Source: Cyrtodaria siliqua (lineage: Eukaryota; Mollusca; Bivalvia; Adapedonta; Hiatellidae). From it: DNA of 64,000 nt. Shown piece by piece: positions 44,539 to 55,857 of the stretch. The stretch spans positions 1 to 64,000 of the forward strand of contig JAWPHD010006747.1 in NCBI GenBank assembly GCA_037043455.1. Reading direction: 5' to 3'. Below the pieces are notes generated by a model. That model was given only the letters and a program-made list of their open reading frames with translations. It was not told the origin of the DNA and made no database searches. The position numbers were made by a program, and so were the translations under genes. Numbering within the stretch: the stretch's first letter is position 1; each line of letters opens with the position of its first letter.

Positions 44539-44784
44539 AATGAAGACTTAACATTTTTAACCACTTAAGCCTTACAAATTGAGAAGGGCACAAGTGCATA
44601 GTAGCCAATAAACCTTGGAAGCAAAAACATTTAATAGGTTTAAAAATGAAAAACAACAACAATATAACAGAAAATGATAACAATAACAATATAACAGAAG
44701 ATGATAACAATAACAATAACTAACAATATAACAGATGATAAAGACGGTTTTTCTATACTTTTTTGTATTTTTAAAGATTTAATC
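44539..44784. other. Non-coding with an AACAATAACAATATAACAG short repeat
   Basis: At 44655-44740 GATAACAATAACAATATAACA recurs about three times. Nothing else recognised. Confidence 0.5.
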
Positions 44785-45098
44785 TTAAAGGGACACATGG
44801 CAATCTTGCAGTATTTGAAATGGGTGTCTCGATTTATATATCCGATATCATTTTTACTTTTACCCTGGTAACATTTAAATAAATCAAAATTTAACTATTC
44901 ACTATTGCGTCTTATTATACTATAAGTTTTAATATATTATTGGTGCAATAATATCAAAAATTAATAATATGCAAGAACAAATGGCTTAAAACAATTCTTA
45001 TAATTAACATTAATGATTGAACAAATGCAATTTATGTAGAAAAACTAACGGGACGCCGCTAGTTTTTAAAAAATCAAGATTGCCGTGTGTCCCTTTAA
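44785..45098. mobile_element. TTAAAGGGAC-family TIR element, copy 2
   Basis: Ends TTAAAGGGACACATGGC...CTTGCAG and TCAAGATTGCCGTGTGTCCC...TTTAA. The interior is nearly identical to 29873-30164 except for an extra ~25 bases near the right end (ACTAACGGGACGCCGCTAG), which itself looks like a short hairpin-forming insertion. Non-coding. Confidence 0.8.
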
Positions 45099-46769
45099 AT
45101 GAACAGCCTCACAATGTTAATTCCTACTTGGCACCACTTCTTTTTATGGTATTTTTGATGTAAAAACAGAGCCCAACATATGGCTTGAACTCCACCCACC
45201 GCGAAAGCAATTATGCATTATGTGCAAAATAGTTGATTGATCGATTATGGTTGGTTTTTAGTAATGGATGTAGACCAGACCACATGATTCCTGGGTAGAA
45301 CCAGTACTATATACACCTTCTTCATGTGCAAAATGGATTTATTAAGACACATTACATTGCAATACAGTGAGAAATACTGCTAAAAAACATGTCATCTTCC
45401 CTTAGTTTTGTCAATGAATAAGATATATGGATAAACAGATGTATCTGTTCAATTCAGTAGGCTGCAATTTACAGGAAACCTGTCAAAGGAACATTTTATT
45501 TGGTACTTAGGCAGCAACTATAAATATAGCAAACACATGTGCCAGAACTTTTCAGACAAAAAAGTACCGGTACAAGTCAGTTCATTTACTTCATTTACAA
45601 CTAAGGGAAGATGACAAATATATATATAAAGGGAGAGAATTTGAACTCACTACGGCAACTTTCAAAATTGGGATCTCGTAAGAGATTCAAGTTCACAAGG
45701 CAGAATTATATATAGGGAGAAACATTTGTGAACTACCAAGGACAGACAACCTTCGGACGAACTACGGCAGAGCGCCTAGCTATGACGAGATACACAGAAA
45801 TCAAGCGTATGAATTCACTCCTTAAAAAAAGTAGCTGCAACAAGGGTCAGACCCAGTATTATGGTTTGAGAATAAAATGCGTTTACAGTTGAATTACCTG
45901 TTAAATTACGACTATATGGGGATACATAAGTACCCGTAGGTGTACTTAATTCATAAAAAAAATACCAAAAACGTATATTCACACTATTTCATGGTGGTCC
46001 CAATACATGTGTACACATTGAGAGACCCAGTATCCTGGTGACTTTAAGTATATATATGCCTACATATATATAGTGCATATAGGTATGTATATATTGCTTG
46101 TTATACTACATGTAGTAGAACTTGTATGGCAGTTCGGAACTATTTGCTAGACTGTGTGCAGTGTATGAATACGTTGTAATTGACGGTGGAACGCAATAGT
46201 CCCGTCTAAAACGCCCAGCGCTGCTTTAAACGCCCCTTTAAACCCTCCTTTAGACGCCTAGAGCACCTTTAAAACGCCCACCGCGCCCACAAGTGCTGTG
46301 AAATCAGAATACTGAACATAATTGACAGACATCATGAATTTGAGAGAGCAAACCCCAGTCAATTAATCCAGTCGACTTACAGGTGTCAAGACAACAATAC
46401 AGTCTAGGTGTGTCAGAGTAGTGCAACCTTTCGTCAATTGATTGACGTGTTGGTTTTCATTTCTGCTACATTTCCCGCCAAATGCAATTGTTCACTGAGT
46501 TTACCTGAGTGCAATCGCAAATATACATTTAGATATATTAAAGGTACTGGAGACGTTTTGAAAGAATACTAATGTGTATCGATACGCGTTAAACCATGAT
46601 AATGTGTTTCAGTTGCATTTAATTAAAACGAACGGAACAAAAGAAACAACAACATAACATAATGCATTGTCCTGCAAGTAAAATGTGCGTGTACATATGG
46701 CCTTGCGGTGTGCACATGTGCACTGCATGAATTGAATTGAATATTGTTTAACGGATCATCAACACAGTA
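45099..46769. other. Non-coding stretch
   Basis: No exon or element is recognised. A short C-rich local repeat of AACGCCC / TTAAACGCC units lies at 46205-46285. Confidence 0.4.
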
Positions 46770-47402
46770 AGGTTATTTATGCGTTTGTATGTGTACATGT
46801 GTGTACGTGTTTGTACATGTGTGTACTTGTCTGTATGTGTGTGTTTATGGGGTGTGAGTGAGTGCGTGCGTTTGTGTACATGTATACACATACGTGTGCG
46901 TGCGTGCTTGCTTGCTCGTGTGTGTGTGTGTGTACGTGCCTGCGTGCTTGCTTACTCGCGTGCGTTTTTGTGTGTGTGTACATGTACGTATGTGCGTGTT
47001 TGTACGCGTAGTGTGTATGTGTGTATGTATGTATATGCGTATGTGTGTATGTGTGTAATTGCACATGTGTGTACGTGTGTGTACATGTATGTACTTGTCT
47101 GTACGTGTGTGTTTACGTGTATGTACATGTATGTACTTGTCTGTACGTGTGTGTTTACGTGTTGTGAGTGCTTCCGTGCCTGTGTGTACATGTATATACG
47201 TACGTGCGTATACTAGCGTGTGTGTGTGCGTGTGCGTGCGTACGAGTGTGTGTGTGTGTGTTTACGTGCGGGCTCTACTTGTGTGCGTGAGTGCGTGTGC
47301 GCGCGTGCTTATGTACGTGAGTATACTTGCGTCTGTGTGCGCGTGTGTGTGCTCGTGTGTGTGTGCGTTATTGTTCGCGCGTGTGTGCGTGTGCCTGTGT
47401 TT

Positions 47403-47444
<42 letters not shown>

Positions 47445-47745
47445 GCGTGTGTTTTCGTGTGTGTTTTCGTGCGTATGCGTGTTTTCGCGTGTGTTTTCGT
47501 GTGTGTTTTCGTGCGTATGCGTGTGTGCTAGAGTGCTTGCGTGCGTGCGTACGTACGTGCGAACATGAATACATGTTGAGCGCGTGATTGTGTGCGTGCG
47601 AGCGTGTACGTGTACTTGTCTGTACGTGTGTGTTTACGTGTGTGTTTAAATGTTGTTAGTGCTCTCGTGCGTGCGTGTGTGTTCATGTATGTACTTACGT
47701 GGGTGTACTTGTGTGTGTGTGTATGTGTGTGTGTTTGTAAATTCA
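46770..47745. repeat. GT-rich alternating purine-pyrimidine tract, about 1 kb
   Basis: Continuous GTGTGTGCGTGCGTGTTTACGTG-type sequence, including a pure (GT)n near 47407-47440 and short duplicated phrases such as TTTTCGCGTGTGTTTTCGTG (47441-47510). Alternating purine/pyrimidine DNA is a strong Z-DNA former. Cys/Val-rich frames on plus and Thr/His-rich frames on minus come from the composition. Confidence 0.9.
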
Positions 47746-47789
47746 GTATATTGAAGTATATTAAACGGAGATAATTAGAACTCACTACT

Positions 47790-47920
47790 AATATAGATAT
47801 CTAGCAATTAAACAGGTAACAGAACACACACACACGCACGCACGCACGCACACACACACACACACACAAATGTATATATATATATATATATCTAGCAATT
47901 AAACAGGTAACAGAACAGGA
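47790..47920. repeat. AC microsatellite inside a short direct repeat
   Basis: ATCTAGCAATTAAACAGG plus TAACAGAACA occurs at about 47799 and 47890, separated by ACACACGCACGCACG repeats and a (TA)n run. The AC strand bias here is opposite to the GT tract just upstream, making a loose inverted arrangement. Confidence 0.75.
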
Positions 47921-50457
47921 AGCATTTACCTCTCTATACTGTATACACACACAAATTCTTTACCGTATATATATAGATATATTAGTCAAAATTTTTAAGT
48001 ACTCACCAAAGGACATATATAGCAATAATATTCGCATTGTTTTGTGTATTTCTTGATAAAATGTTGGATAGCTGGAAGAAGTTCAAAGCGAACTAAACGT
48101 TTTACGCAGACCCTAAAATGGCTGCCCGAGAGAAAAGCCAACCAGTTTTCAAATGAAAAAATATATATCCCAATTGCGCAAATGTAGCTATTGTCAGATA
48201 CTTTTTAGACCTCTGGTATTCTTTAAATGTTGTTAATGTATGCTTTGTGGACAAACCTAATTAATTTGAAAATGAAATATGTATCTTTACCATAACAAAT
48301 ATACATAATTTGCACGTATATCATTAGTTTTCCAATCATAAATAGTCGGTCAATCCCGTCATTCTTCGAAATCATATATAGTCTAGATCATCTGCCACGA
48401 CGTTACATCTTGCGCTTTTAACACAAACTTGTGTATTTAAAATTAAGCGTCGAAGATGATCATACGATTCCATGAATTGATCGGCAAGTTCGGAATGGTA
48501 TGAGATAGACTGTAAACCGACCGTTTTAATGCTCCAAAGATACAATTTATTCGGCATAAAGTGTTTGTATACCATTTAACTGGCGCCGTTTTTTAAACAA
48601 ATGTATCTATTGCATGCTGCATGAAACACAGTCATGTATCCATTTTGCAGTTACGAAAACCATTACATAATAAAAGCGTCTGCTCTGATCGCATGAACAA
48701 ATGCTAAAGCGTTCACGTCGATGTGTTTTCCAAGAAATAAATAATAATAATTATACAACTGGGTACTTAGGAATTTGGTTGAATATAAAACAATAAGATT
48801 AAAGAACCATCATTTTCATCTTACAACAGTAAATTGTTAAACCGGATGTAAGTTATAATATTGACTTGAATTAAGTCTAATTAAGTCTAAGTGTATATAC
48901 CAGGTCAAACAGTAGGCGCTTAAGGATAAGACAAAATTGTCGGCAAACCAGACATGTTTTTCATAATAATGTCTGTCCAATTGTCTTTTATTATATTTTA
49001 ATAAAACATATAACTGCGAATTCTAACAAAACCATAATATATATATATAAAGTAACATTGACATGTTCGGACAGGACAAGGATCAGCCTTTTTTGGTCCA
49101 CCTCAATAATTTAATTTGCCGCACGTTTATTATCATTCGTCGTCTCAACTGACACACATTGAACAAAATAGCTATATGTATGATGCACGTTTTAAAATAT
49201 GGGATACAGAACAGCTGAAAAACAATGGGATATCTTTATTCGAAAACAGTCTACCTTCAAAAACAGAAACAGACAAGAAAATTATTAAATTTTGAAGAAG
49301 TGTTTCATACCATGGTACTTATCTTCTACAACGGTCGACGTATTTACATTTGTTTCCATATGTTATTGTATATTAAAGTGTCATGTCATATATGCATAAA
49401 ACGTTGACGTAAAATCGATTCGTTTTAACAAGCTTTTCTGTTCTGTTGTATCTCAAAATGTAACCATTATTAGTTCTATATACTTGCGATACATTAGAAT
49501 ATCAGTAATATAGAATGGTAAGAAGGACGAATATTGCGGCGTATCACATTTCAACATACATTACCATTTCCCACCAGACCAGTCGTTTAAATGAGACTAT
49601 TAGATGTTGAGAGAGAGAGACAGGTGCACATCTCCATCTTTTGTTTTATAAATTGGTAATGCGCTGGAAGCTCTTTACACCACAGCGCAGATGGACTCCT
49701 CCTATTCACCACCCCACATGCACATCATCACGCTCATACTGCACACACAGATCAGCATCGAATGGTGTGAAAATACTGCATTGAAGGCTCCATGTTCACC
49801 GTCATATGCATACCATCTTCGGGATAGTTCAAATTTATGTACTATTTGCATTTTTAATATTGAGTTCTGCTCAACCCAGGAAGCACTTTACACTACCGTT
49901 CATGAACAGTCTCAATCAAACCGAGATTGCAATATTGTTTGTATTTATTGTGTTCGACGATTAGCAAATTTCTCCTTTCATACTCTTTTATAGTATGTGT
50001 CCTTTTATGAATATCCGCGTAGGTTATGTTTCATAACAGGAACGTGTTCAGAGCAGAAATCGTACAAGGGAGCTTTCGCTCACCAACCAAATGCGATAAC
50101 CACTACATCGTCAGTATATGTTTTATGCTTATAGAATGTTAACTCTTATTAAACAGTACTCAATTACTTGTTTATACAAGAAACTTCTGAAGTTAAAAAA
50201 ACCACAATAAATGGCGAAAAAAATATTTTGAGATTGAAATATATCAATCAACATTAATGTTTTTTTTTCTTCTATTTTTTCTTAAATGTTATTCTTACTA
50301 CTAGCACAGTGGTTTCAAAGCCAACAAGTAAAACAGCTAGAGTTATTTCGAGTCAACCTGGAAGTTTATACTGATATATTTTTAAAGATAAAGATGTTCA
50401 ATATGTTATATCTTCATAAGACATAATGCTATTAGCGTTTCTGTAATTACGCCTTAG

Positions 50458-50504
<47 letters not shown>

Positions 50505-51064
50505 TTCTAAGGTGTATAGTCCCTCCGCCAACATACTCAATGAGCCTTAGGGCTCATCGTGATGGGTACAACAGACATGACTTATTTCGCCTTAGTGTTT
50601 TGGCGCTTGTTTAGTATTGTTTACTATTTAGTACAATAGTATTGGTGTCGATCGCCCATCAAATAACGATATATTCTAACGTGAGAGTTATAGCATTGGA
50701 TAGGTGTCGCTCGTTTTTTGAAGTTGGTACTTGAAACCGTAAGAGCGTAAAAAAATTCACGACACGTCCAGAAGAAGGCATGTAATACGAAGAAGGAAAT
50801 CATGCATATGTAAACTGACGACGTGTTTATCCGTACAAAAAACAACTGACGTAAGATCGATAATAAGATACCTGCAGTCCTATGTTTATTTGCTGTCAAT
50901 GGTAGTTTTATAGATATATTCCCTACATGCCATACCGTTTATCTAAGTAGCGATATGATAATTTAATACAATAGTTTACAAGCTCAATGTAAAGAAGTAT
51001 CAACATGTATAACACTAATTAAACTGCCAGCCTTATACATATAATGTTGACGTGATATCGATAC
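47921..51064. other. Long non-coding stretch with a (GT)n microsatellite
   Basis: No convincing gene. A pure (GT)n tract lies at 50457-50502. The phrase AATCAAACCGAGA(T/C)TGCAATATT occurs at about 49915 and again at 51764, followed by related sequence, so a diverged dispersed or duplicated repeat is present. A 100-codon open frame at 49691-49993 has no motif or splice context and is not called. Confidence 0.4.
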
Positions 51065-51540
51065 ATACTGAAAGGAAAAAGAAAAGCGACACGGGAAATT
51101 TCCGCTATATATTGTATATGTATGTACAATATGCTGCTGTTAATCGAATGGTATATGGCTAAGTAAGATCTTGCCTTTCGGAAAAAAGACTAAAACAACA
51201 CGTAACACAGCAAATAGTATTCCTGCAAAGTTTCATTATTGACAGAGAACGCGTTTGACGCAAACTTAGGATGCAACATTATGCAAACTCTTTACGCTAA
51301 ATACAATACTGAACTGGCTCAATTTTTCAAAGAGGAACTTTTATGAATTTCTTGTTACAACGTTTTAATGTGATTAAAACGTCTACAACATCACAGTTGT
51401 GTCCTTGCTCTAACTAACTGCAACTTTTCTTTTTTACGAAACATCTTGAGATTTCCTTGAAATATATATGGATTTAAGTGTGCAGTATATACAATATATA
51501 AAGGAAATTCCCGTGTCGCGTTTCTTTTTCCTTTCAGTAT
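51065..51540. mobile_element. TIR element with ~55-bp inverted ends, 476 bp
   Basis: ATACTGAAAGGAAAAAGAAA...GCGACACGGGAAATTTCC...TATATATTGTATAT on the left is inverted on the right (ATACAATATATAAAGG...CCCGTGTCGCG...CTTTTTCCTTTCAGTAT), with a few mismatches. The interior is non-coding. Class is uncertain; the outer TAT/ATA would allow a TA duplication. Confidence 0.75.
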
Positions 51541-51950
51541 ATATTTAAACCGTTCAGTCCTTTTATTTCTGACCGCTGCTACATGTATTACCAACCAGCT
51601 ACATGTATTACCACCCAGCATCCAAAGTATCGTAAACGGAAGGACAATTGACCCTATTTACAGACTAATCATATATTTAAAATACTTGCTAGAAACAAGG
51701 TAATAATTTAACAATATAACGCAAATTTACAAAACGCATATAGTTGACCAGAGCATCTTGTAATCAAACCGAGACTGCAATATTTCGTATGTGTCGCGCT
51801 CGGCCGTTTCCAAAGGTCCATTATCATACTCTTTTTGGTTAGATATCAAGACTTTCACTTCAGTAGCAATATATATATTTCTTCTACACTTACTTATACC
51901 ATCGGCTTACCCTATTTACGTTGAAGCTACCTAACTAGTGGTAAGAAAGA
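51541..51950. other. Non-coding spacer
   Basis: Contains the second copy of the AATCAAACCGAGACTGC repeat (about 51764-51833) and a short direct duplication, AGCTACATGTATTACCA, at 51580-51620. Nothing else recognised. Confidence 0.4.
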
Positions 51951-52154
51951 CAAAAATATCGGACAGGGAAAGCAGCATTCAAGGACGACAGTCAACCACA
52001 AAACACAAATACTAACACGCAAACAGACAAACGAAAAGGCAAAAGTAATAACAAATGCAAACGACATCACAAACACAAAAGGGTTGACAATAGGGCTACC
52101 GCCTTGGAACGGTCACTGGCAACAAAGGCCACTGGCGTTTTAAACTGGTTATAG
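51951..52154 (-). repeat. LTR-like terminal direct repeat, 3' side of the Penelope-like element
   Basis: Aligns in order with 55650-55857 at roughly 80-85 percent by eye. It contains CACAAAAGGGTTGACAATAG and GCCGCCTTGGAACGG-like blocks (ACCGCCTTGGAACGGTCA). Confidence 0.7.
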
Positions 52155-52447
52155 GGTGCACCAAACCTCACACTTACCCTACTGTCAACCCATTAATACA
52201 GGACAGTGTACATAAAGAAATCCCCGCCATGATCTAATCTCTAACCAACAAGGCAGCATCAATAGGCAATATAAGTAAAACACAAATATGCTCGTGTAAA
52301 TATAATATAAAAAAAACAATAGCCTAGAAAGCCACAATGAAGGTACTCAACAACTTGGCAGAAGCCAGAGCAACAAGAGAATAAACCATTAAGGGCACGA
52401 CAGGAAAGATCATAGACAAACATCAAACGCCACCGTCCCAATGGGCT

Positions 52448-54755
52448 TTAGGTAGGCGTCATCATAGGGTCCAAAGCCTGTCCTGTCATCGTACAATTTA
52501 AGAGGAAAGCATAGTGGCGAACTGTAAAAGGGTCCACCACCAAGCATGCAGTACGTTGCAAAATGATAGGGTCATAACCTCTTTTGATAAACTTTTTAAC
52601 AAGTTTAACAAAGATAGTATGAAAGTGATCATGACCAAGAAGCTTACGAAGTTTATAAATCACATCACCATAGAAGTCAGGTTGTGATAGTCCTTGTCGC
52701 AGAAGAGTCCTTAAATTACTTTTTTATTTGGAAAGAAGATCAGGGTTGCGATAATAAAATTTTGCAAAGATTGTACGAAGTTTATTGTAACGGTAACATT
52801 GATTGAGTAGCTTTTTAGTTATACAAAGATTACGAATATTAAAGTCCTCAAATCGAGTACAAGCTCTTGAAAAACGAATAAGTTGAGACACATACACCCC
52901 ATAAGAAGTTGCTCGGGGAACATCCCCATCCAAGTGGGGGTAATTAACAATGTCAAAATTAAAATCATCTCTCTTGTCATAGATTTTGCTAATTATTTCA
53001 CCATTTTCAATCGAGAGATCTAAATCAAGAAAAGAAGCGTTATTATCAGATATATTAGCTTTATTAAGCTGAAGTTCTTTAGGATAAATATTATCAACCA
53101 TAGTTGGAAAGAAAGGGTTGTCAATGTTCAGTATGTCAATCATGATACCGAGAGGTGTCATTAAAAGCTTCAATAACATCTGCCTGGGTATCTGGTGAAA
53201 GACTCAACATGAAATCTCTTTCATAGCAAAATAAAAACAAATTAGAGACATTTGGTGCACAGTTCGTACCCATAGGGATACCAACAATTTGTCTATAAAC
53301 GGTGGTACCATACCTGACGAAAATATTATCTAATAGGAAGATGAGTGCTTCACAAACTTCATAGCAAGTCAACATAGTATAATTGTCTAAACTGCCGTTA
53401 GTAAAAAACGCTTTAATATTATTACATGCCAAAAATGTAGTATTTTCTCTAGCGAATGATTTTTGAATAAGAGAAATTAGCTTGTCTTTAATAAGATGAT
53501 GTGGTAAGGTTGTATATAGTGTAGAGAAGTCATAAGTACTTATTAATGAAACATGACCTTTATTGAAAAATTTATCAAGAACGTCTCCTGAATTTTTTAT
53601 AGACCAAAATAATTTCATCCCAGAGTTTTCATAAGTTTTATCACAATATAGTTTAACGTGATCATTAACGGCAGTAAGACAAGAAGTTAAAATGTGGAGA
53701 TGTTTGTTGTGTTGCAGGCACTAGAATTAGAAATAAAGCGAGCCTTATGCGGATTTTTATGTAATTTAGGAATCCAGTACATGGTAGGCAGTTTATTTTG
53801 CTTATCGTTTACACCAGCCTTGCAAGTAGTGCACCGAGTGATATGTGCGGAAACAACATCATCCTCAGTAGAATTAACTGGAGTATACGAATTGGTGCTG
53901 CCGAGTTCCAAAGATAAAACATTGACGTAATGTAGGCGTCAAACAATAATTACATTATTAGCTGCTTTATCTGCAGGAACTAAAACAAATTTATTATGAA
54001 ATTCCTGAATTCCCGATTTTAAATTACGAAAGGAAAACCTAGGTCTCGGAGGTAGTAAAGAGGGGTTAGCGTTATAAAAGTTAATACGTGTATCTATAAT
54101 TTTAAGAATTGACTTTTTCCAAGTAGAAAGCGAGTATGGGTCCGCATGTTCTCTACGACACCATTTTATACTAAAATCTTCAATGGAGTGGGAGATCTGG
54201 GCACGACAGGCATTAAAATCAATAGTTGAAGGTAATCTATATTTAGGACCTTTCGAAATCAACAATATCAAAATTCCCAGTGATGACATGACCTGCTGGA
54301 GCATAGCAAAATTTTGATGTGTTGCATTCACATTCCTTAGGAGTATTATGTACTATATCAAGATCAGAAACTATTTTGTTGTCGTTGAAAATAATATTTC
54401 TAATAGGCTTTTTATACTTATAACAAATTACAGGACTTTCGGAATTTTTGAAATATTTTGGGATAGAATCAACTACATGAGTATCCCGAAAAATACTAGG
54501 CATGTCAATGAAATCAATACCTTTATTAATATATAGTAGTTTTAGAAAATTCCTCACGTGATCAGACTCCTTGTCAATATGGGGTCGGAGAACATGTTGT
54601 GTGTAGCTTTGAACTATGGAAGCAGTGTTATACAAGGAATCTGTACGAATGAAAGTTTTGTCGGCTTCCTCGTCGATCAACTTTAGTGACGAAAAAGACA
54701 AAAAGGTAAGCCGTGAAAGCATAAAGTGCTTTAGTTCAATAGAAGAAATAAACAC
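52448..54755 (-). pseudogene. Broken reverse transcriptase of a Penelope-like element
   Basis: Minus-strand pieces follow a single order. The N-terminal region (54755-54243) has a Cys/His motif, CECNTSKFC...AGHVITGNF. Then comes KFVLVPADKAANNVIIV (near 53940), the finger region YWIPKLHKNPHKARFI (near 53780), STYDFSTLYTTLPH (near 53520, first catalytic Asp block), VGIPMGTNCAP (near 53260), a YxDD-equivalent reading RYHD just before a frameshift (53137-53145), and a C-terminal SYGVYVSQLIRFSRAC region. At least four frame breaks split it, one of them inside the catalytic motif where the usual YLDD has become Y-H-D plus an extra base. No GIY-YIG endonuclease domain is visible downstream. The copy is dead. 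Confidence 0.85.
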
Positions 54756-55269
54756 ATTAATATTAACTTCGCGCGATGTTAAATTTGTTTTGTTTTTGTC
54801 TCAAAATAATAGTTTCAACATTTGTCAGTTTTATATTTTTTTTTTAAAAAGAGAGAAACCACAGCAATCAAGCGCAATGGTACTGTAAGTCCGCACTGCA
54901 ACACAAACCGAAATAAATGAGAATAATTATTTAAAAGTCCATGAAAAGAAAGGGCAATAAATACATAACATAAAGAGTGGTGAAGACTGGGATACCGACT
55001 TGAAACGGTCAGTGGTTAATAAGGCCTACAGATTAGCTTACATCGATGTTTTGTGTACACAACATCGCCATTATCCTGTCTTCAACGCCCAAATTGAAAT
55101 AACATTCTAAATAAAAGTACATCCCATCAAAAGGAAATATCTAACGATAAGTACACTTTTATTAAATTACATAATTAGCAACACCTCAGGATATATCCAG
55201 AGTTGTACCGAACAACCTCTGTGCAGCCAAAGAGAAAAGCAATCGTACCGACCAAAACACCTGAGGGAC
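54756..55269. other. 5' flank of the RT frame within the Penelope-like element
   Basis: Non-coding. Contains another diverged piece of the terminal repeat near 54965-55035 (GGATACCGACTTGAAACGGTCAGTGG). Confidence 0.5.
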
Positions 55270-55575
55270 GAACGTTAATGTACCTAACCTAAATTTCAGG
55301 GTTTCAGAAGGTGCAATCTTAAGTCCCACCTGGTTGTGCCGTCATCGCAAAAGAGACAAATGAAGCGTTGTGACTGACTGTAGAGGGACCACTCACTAAG
55401 CATGACGTGCGTTGCAATACTAAAGCGTTGCTTCAATTTTTGACGAATTTCTCGATTACTTTTGTAAAGTGGTCAGGAAACCCTTCGACCCCTTTAGTTG
55501 CTAAAGAAGGATAAAAATATCGGACAGGGCTAAGTTTATAGATTACATCTCCATACAATAAATGTTGTGACAAAA
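55270..55575 (-). pseudogene. Second, truncated copy of the RT 3' end
   Basis: AGGGACCACTCACTAAGCATGACGTGCGTTGC matches 52531-52560 of the main copy (AGGGTCCACCACCAAGCATGCAGTACGTTGC). AAGTTTATAGATTACATCTCCATA matches 52650-52674. Only the last ~150 codons are represented, strongly diverged. It sits head-to-tail upstream of the main copy. Confidence 0.7.
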
Positions 55576-55649
55576 ACAACCACAGCAGCTGTAGACAAAG
55601 AAAGAGAAAACCAATCTAGGTTACGACCAAAACAAACTGGGATGCAAGA

Positions 55650-55857
55650 AATATAAAAAGATCAGACACAAAAAGTAGCATTCAAGGAGGACAGTCAACC
55701 ACAAAACACAGAAACAAACACGCAAAAAGACAAACAAGAAGGCAAAATTAAAAATAATGAAAACGACATCACAAACACAAAAGGGTTGACAATAGGGCTA
55801 CCGCCTTGGAACGGTCAGTGTCAAAGTAGGCCACTGGAGGTTTAAACCGGTTCTGAA
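55650..55857 (-). repeat. LTR-like terminal direct repeat, 5' side of the Penelope-like element
   Basis: Partner of 51951-52154 in the same orientation. Follows the truncated RT copy, consistent with the 3' end of an upstream element serving as the LTR-like repeat. Confidence 0.7.

Larger units (their letters stand above)
51951..55857 (-). mobile_element. Decayed Penelope-like retroelement with terminal direct repeats
   Basis: Terminal blocks at 51951-52154 and 55650-55857 are direct repeats sharing CAAGGA(C/G)GACAGTCAACC, ACGACATCACAAACACAAAA and GGGTTGACAATAGGGCTACC. A broken reverse-transcriptase frame runs on the minus strand between them (52448-54755). LTR-like direct repeats plus an RT of this type, without gag, protease or integrase, fit Penelope-like elements. 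The right part (about 55270-55575) is a second, 5'-truncated copy of the RT 3' end, so the 'LTR' probably reflects a head-to-tail partial dimer as described for this class. Confidence 0.7.

Noticed and set aside
46777..47785. Cys/Val-rich (plus) and Thr/His-rich (minus) open frames
   Set aside because: Direct consequence of GT/AC repeats lacking stop codons. Frames are open simultaneously on both strands.
49691..49993. 100-codon open frame on the plus strand
   Set aside because: No recognisable motif, no splice or polyadenylation context, composition like neighbouring non-coding DNA.
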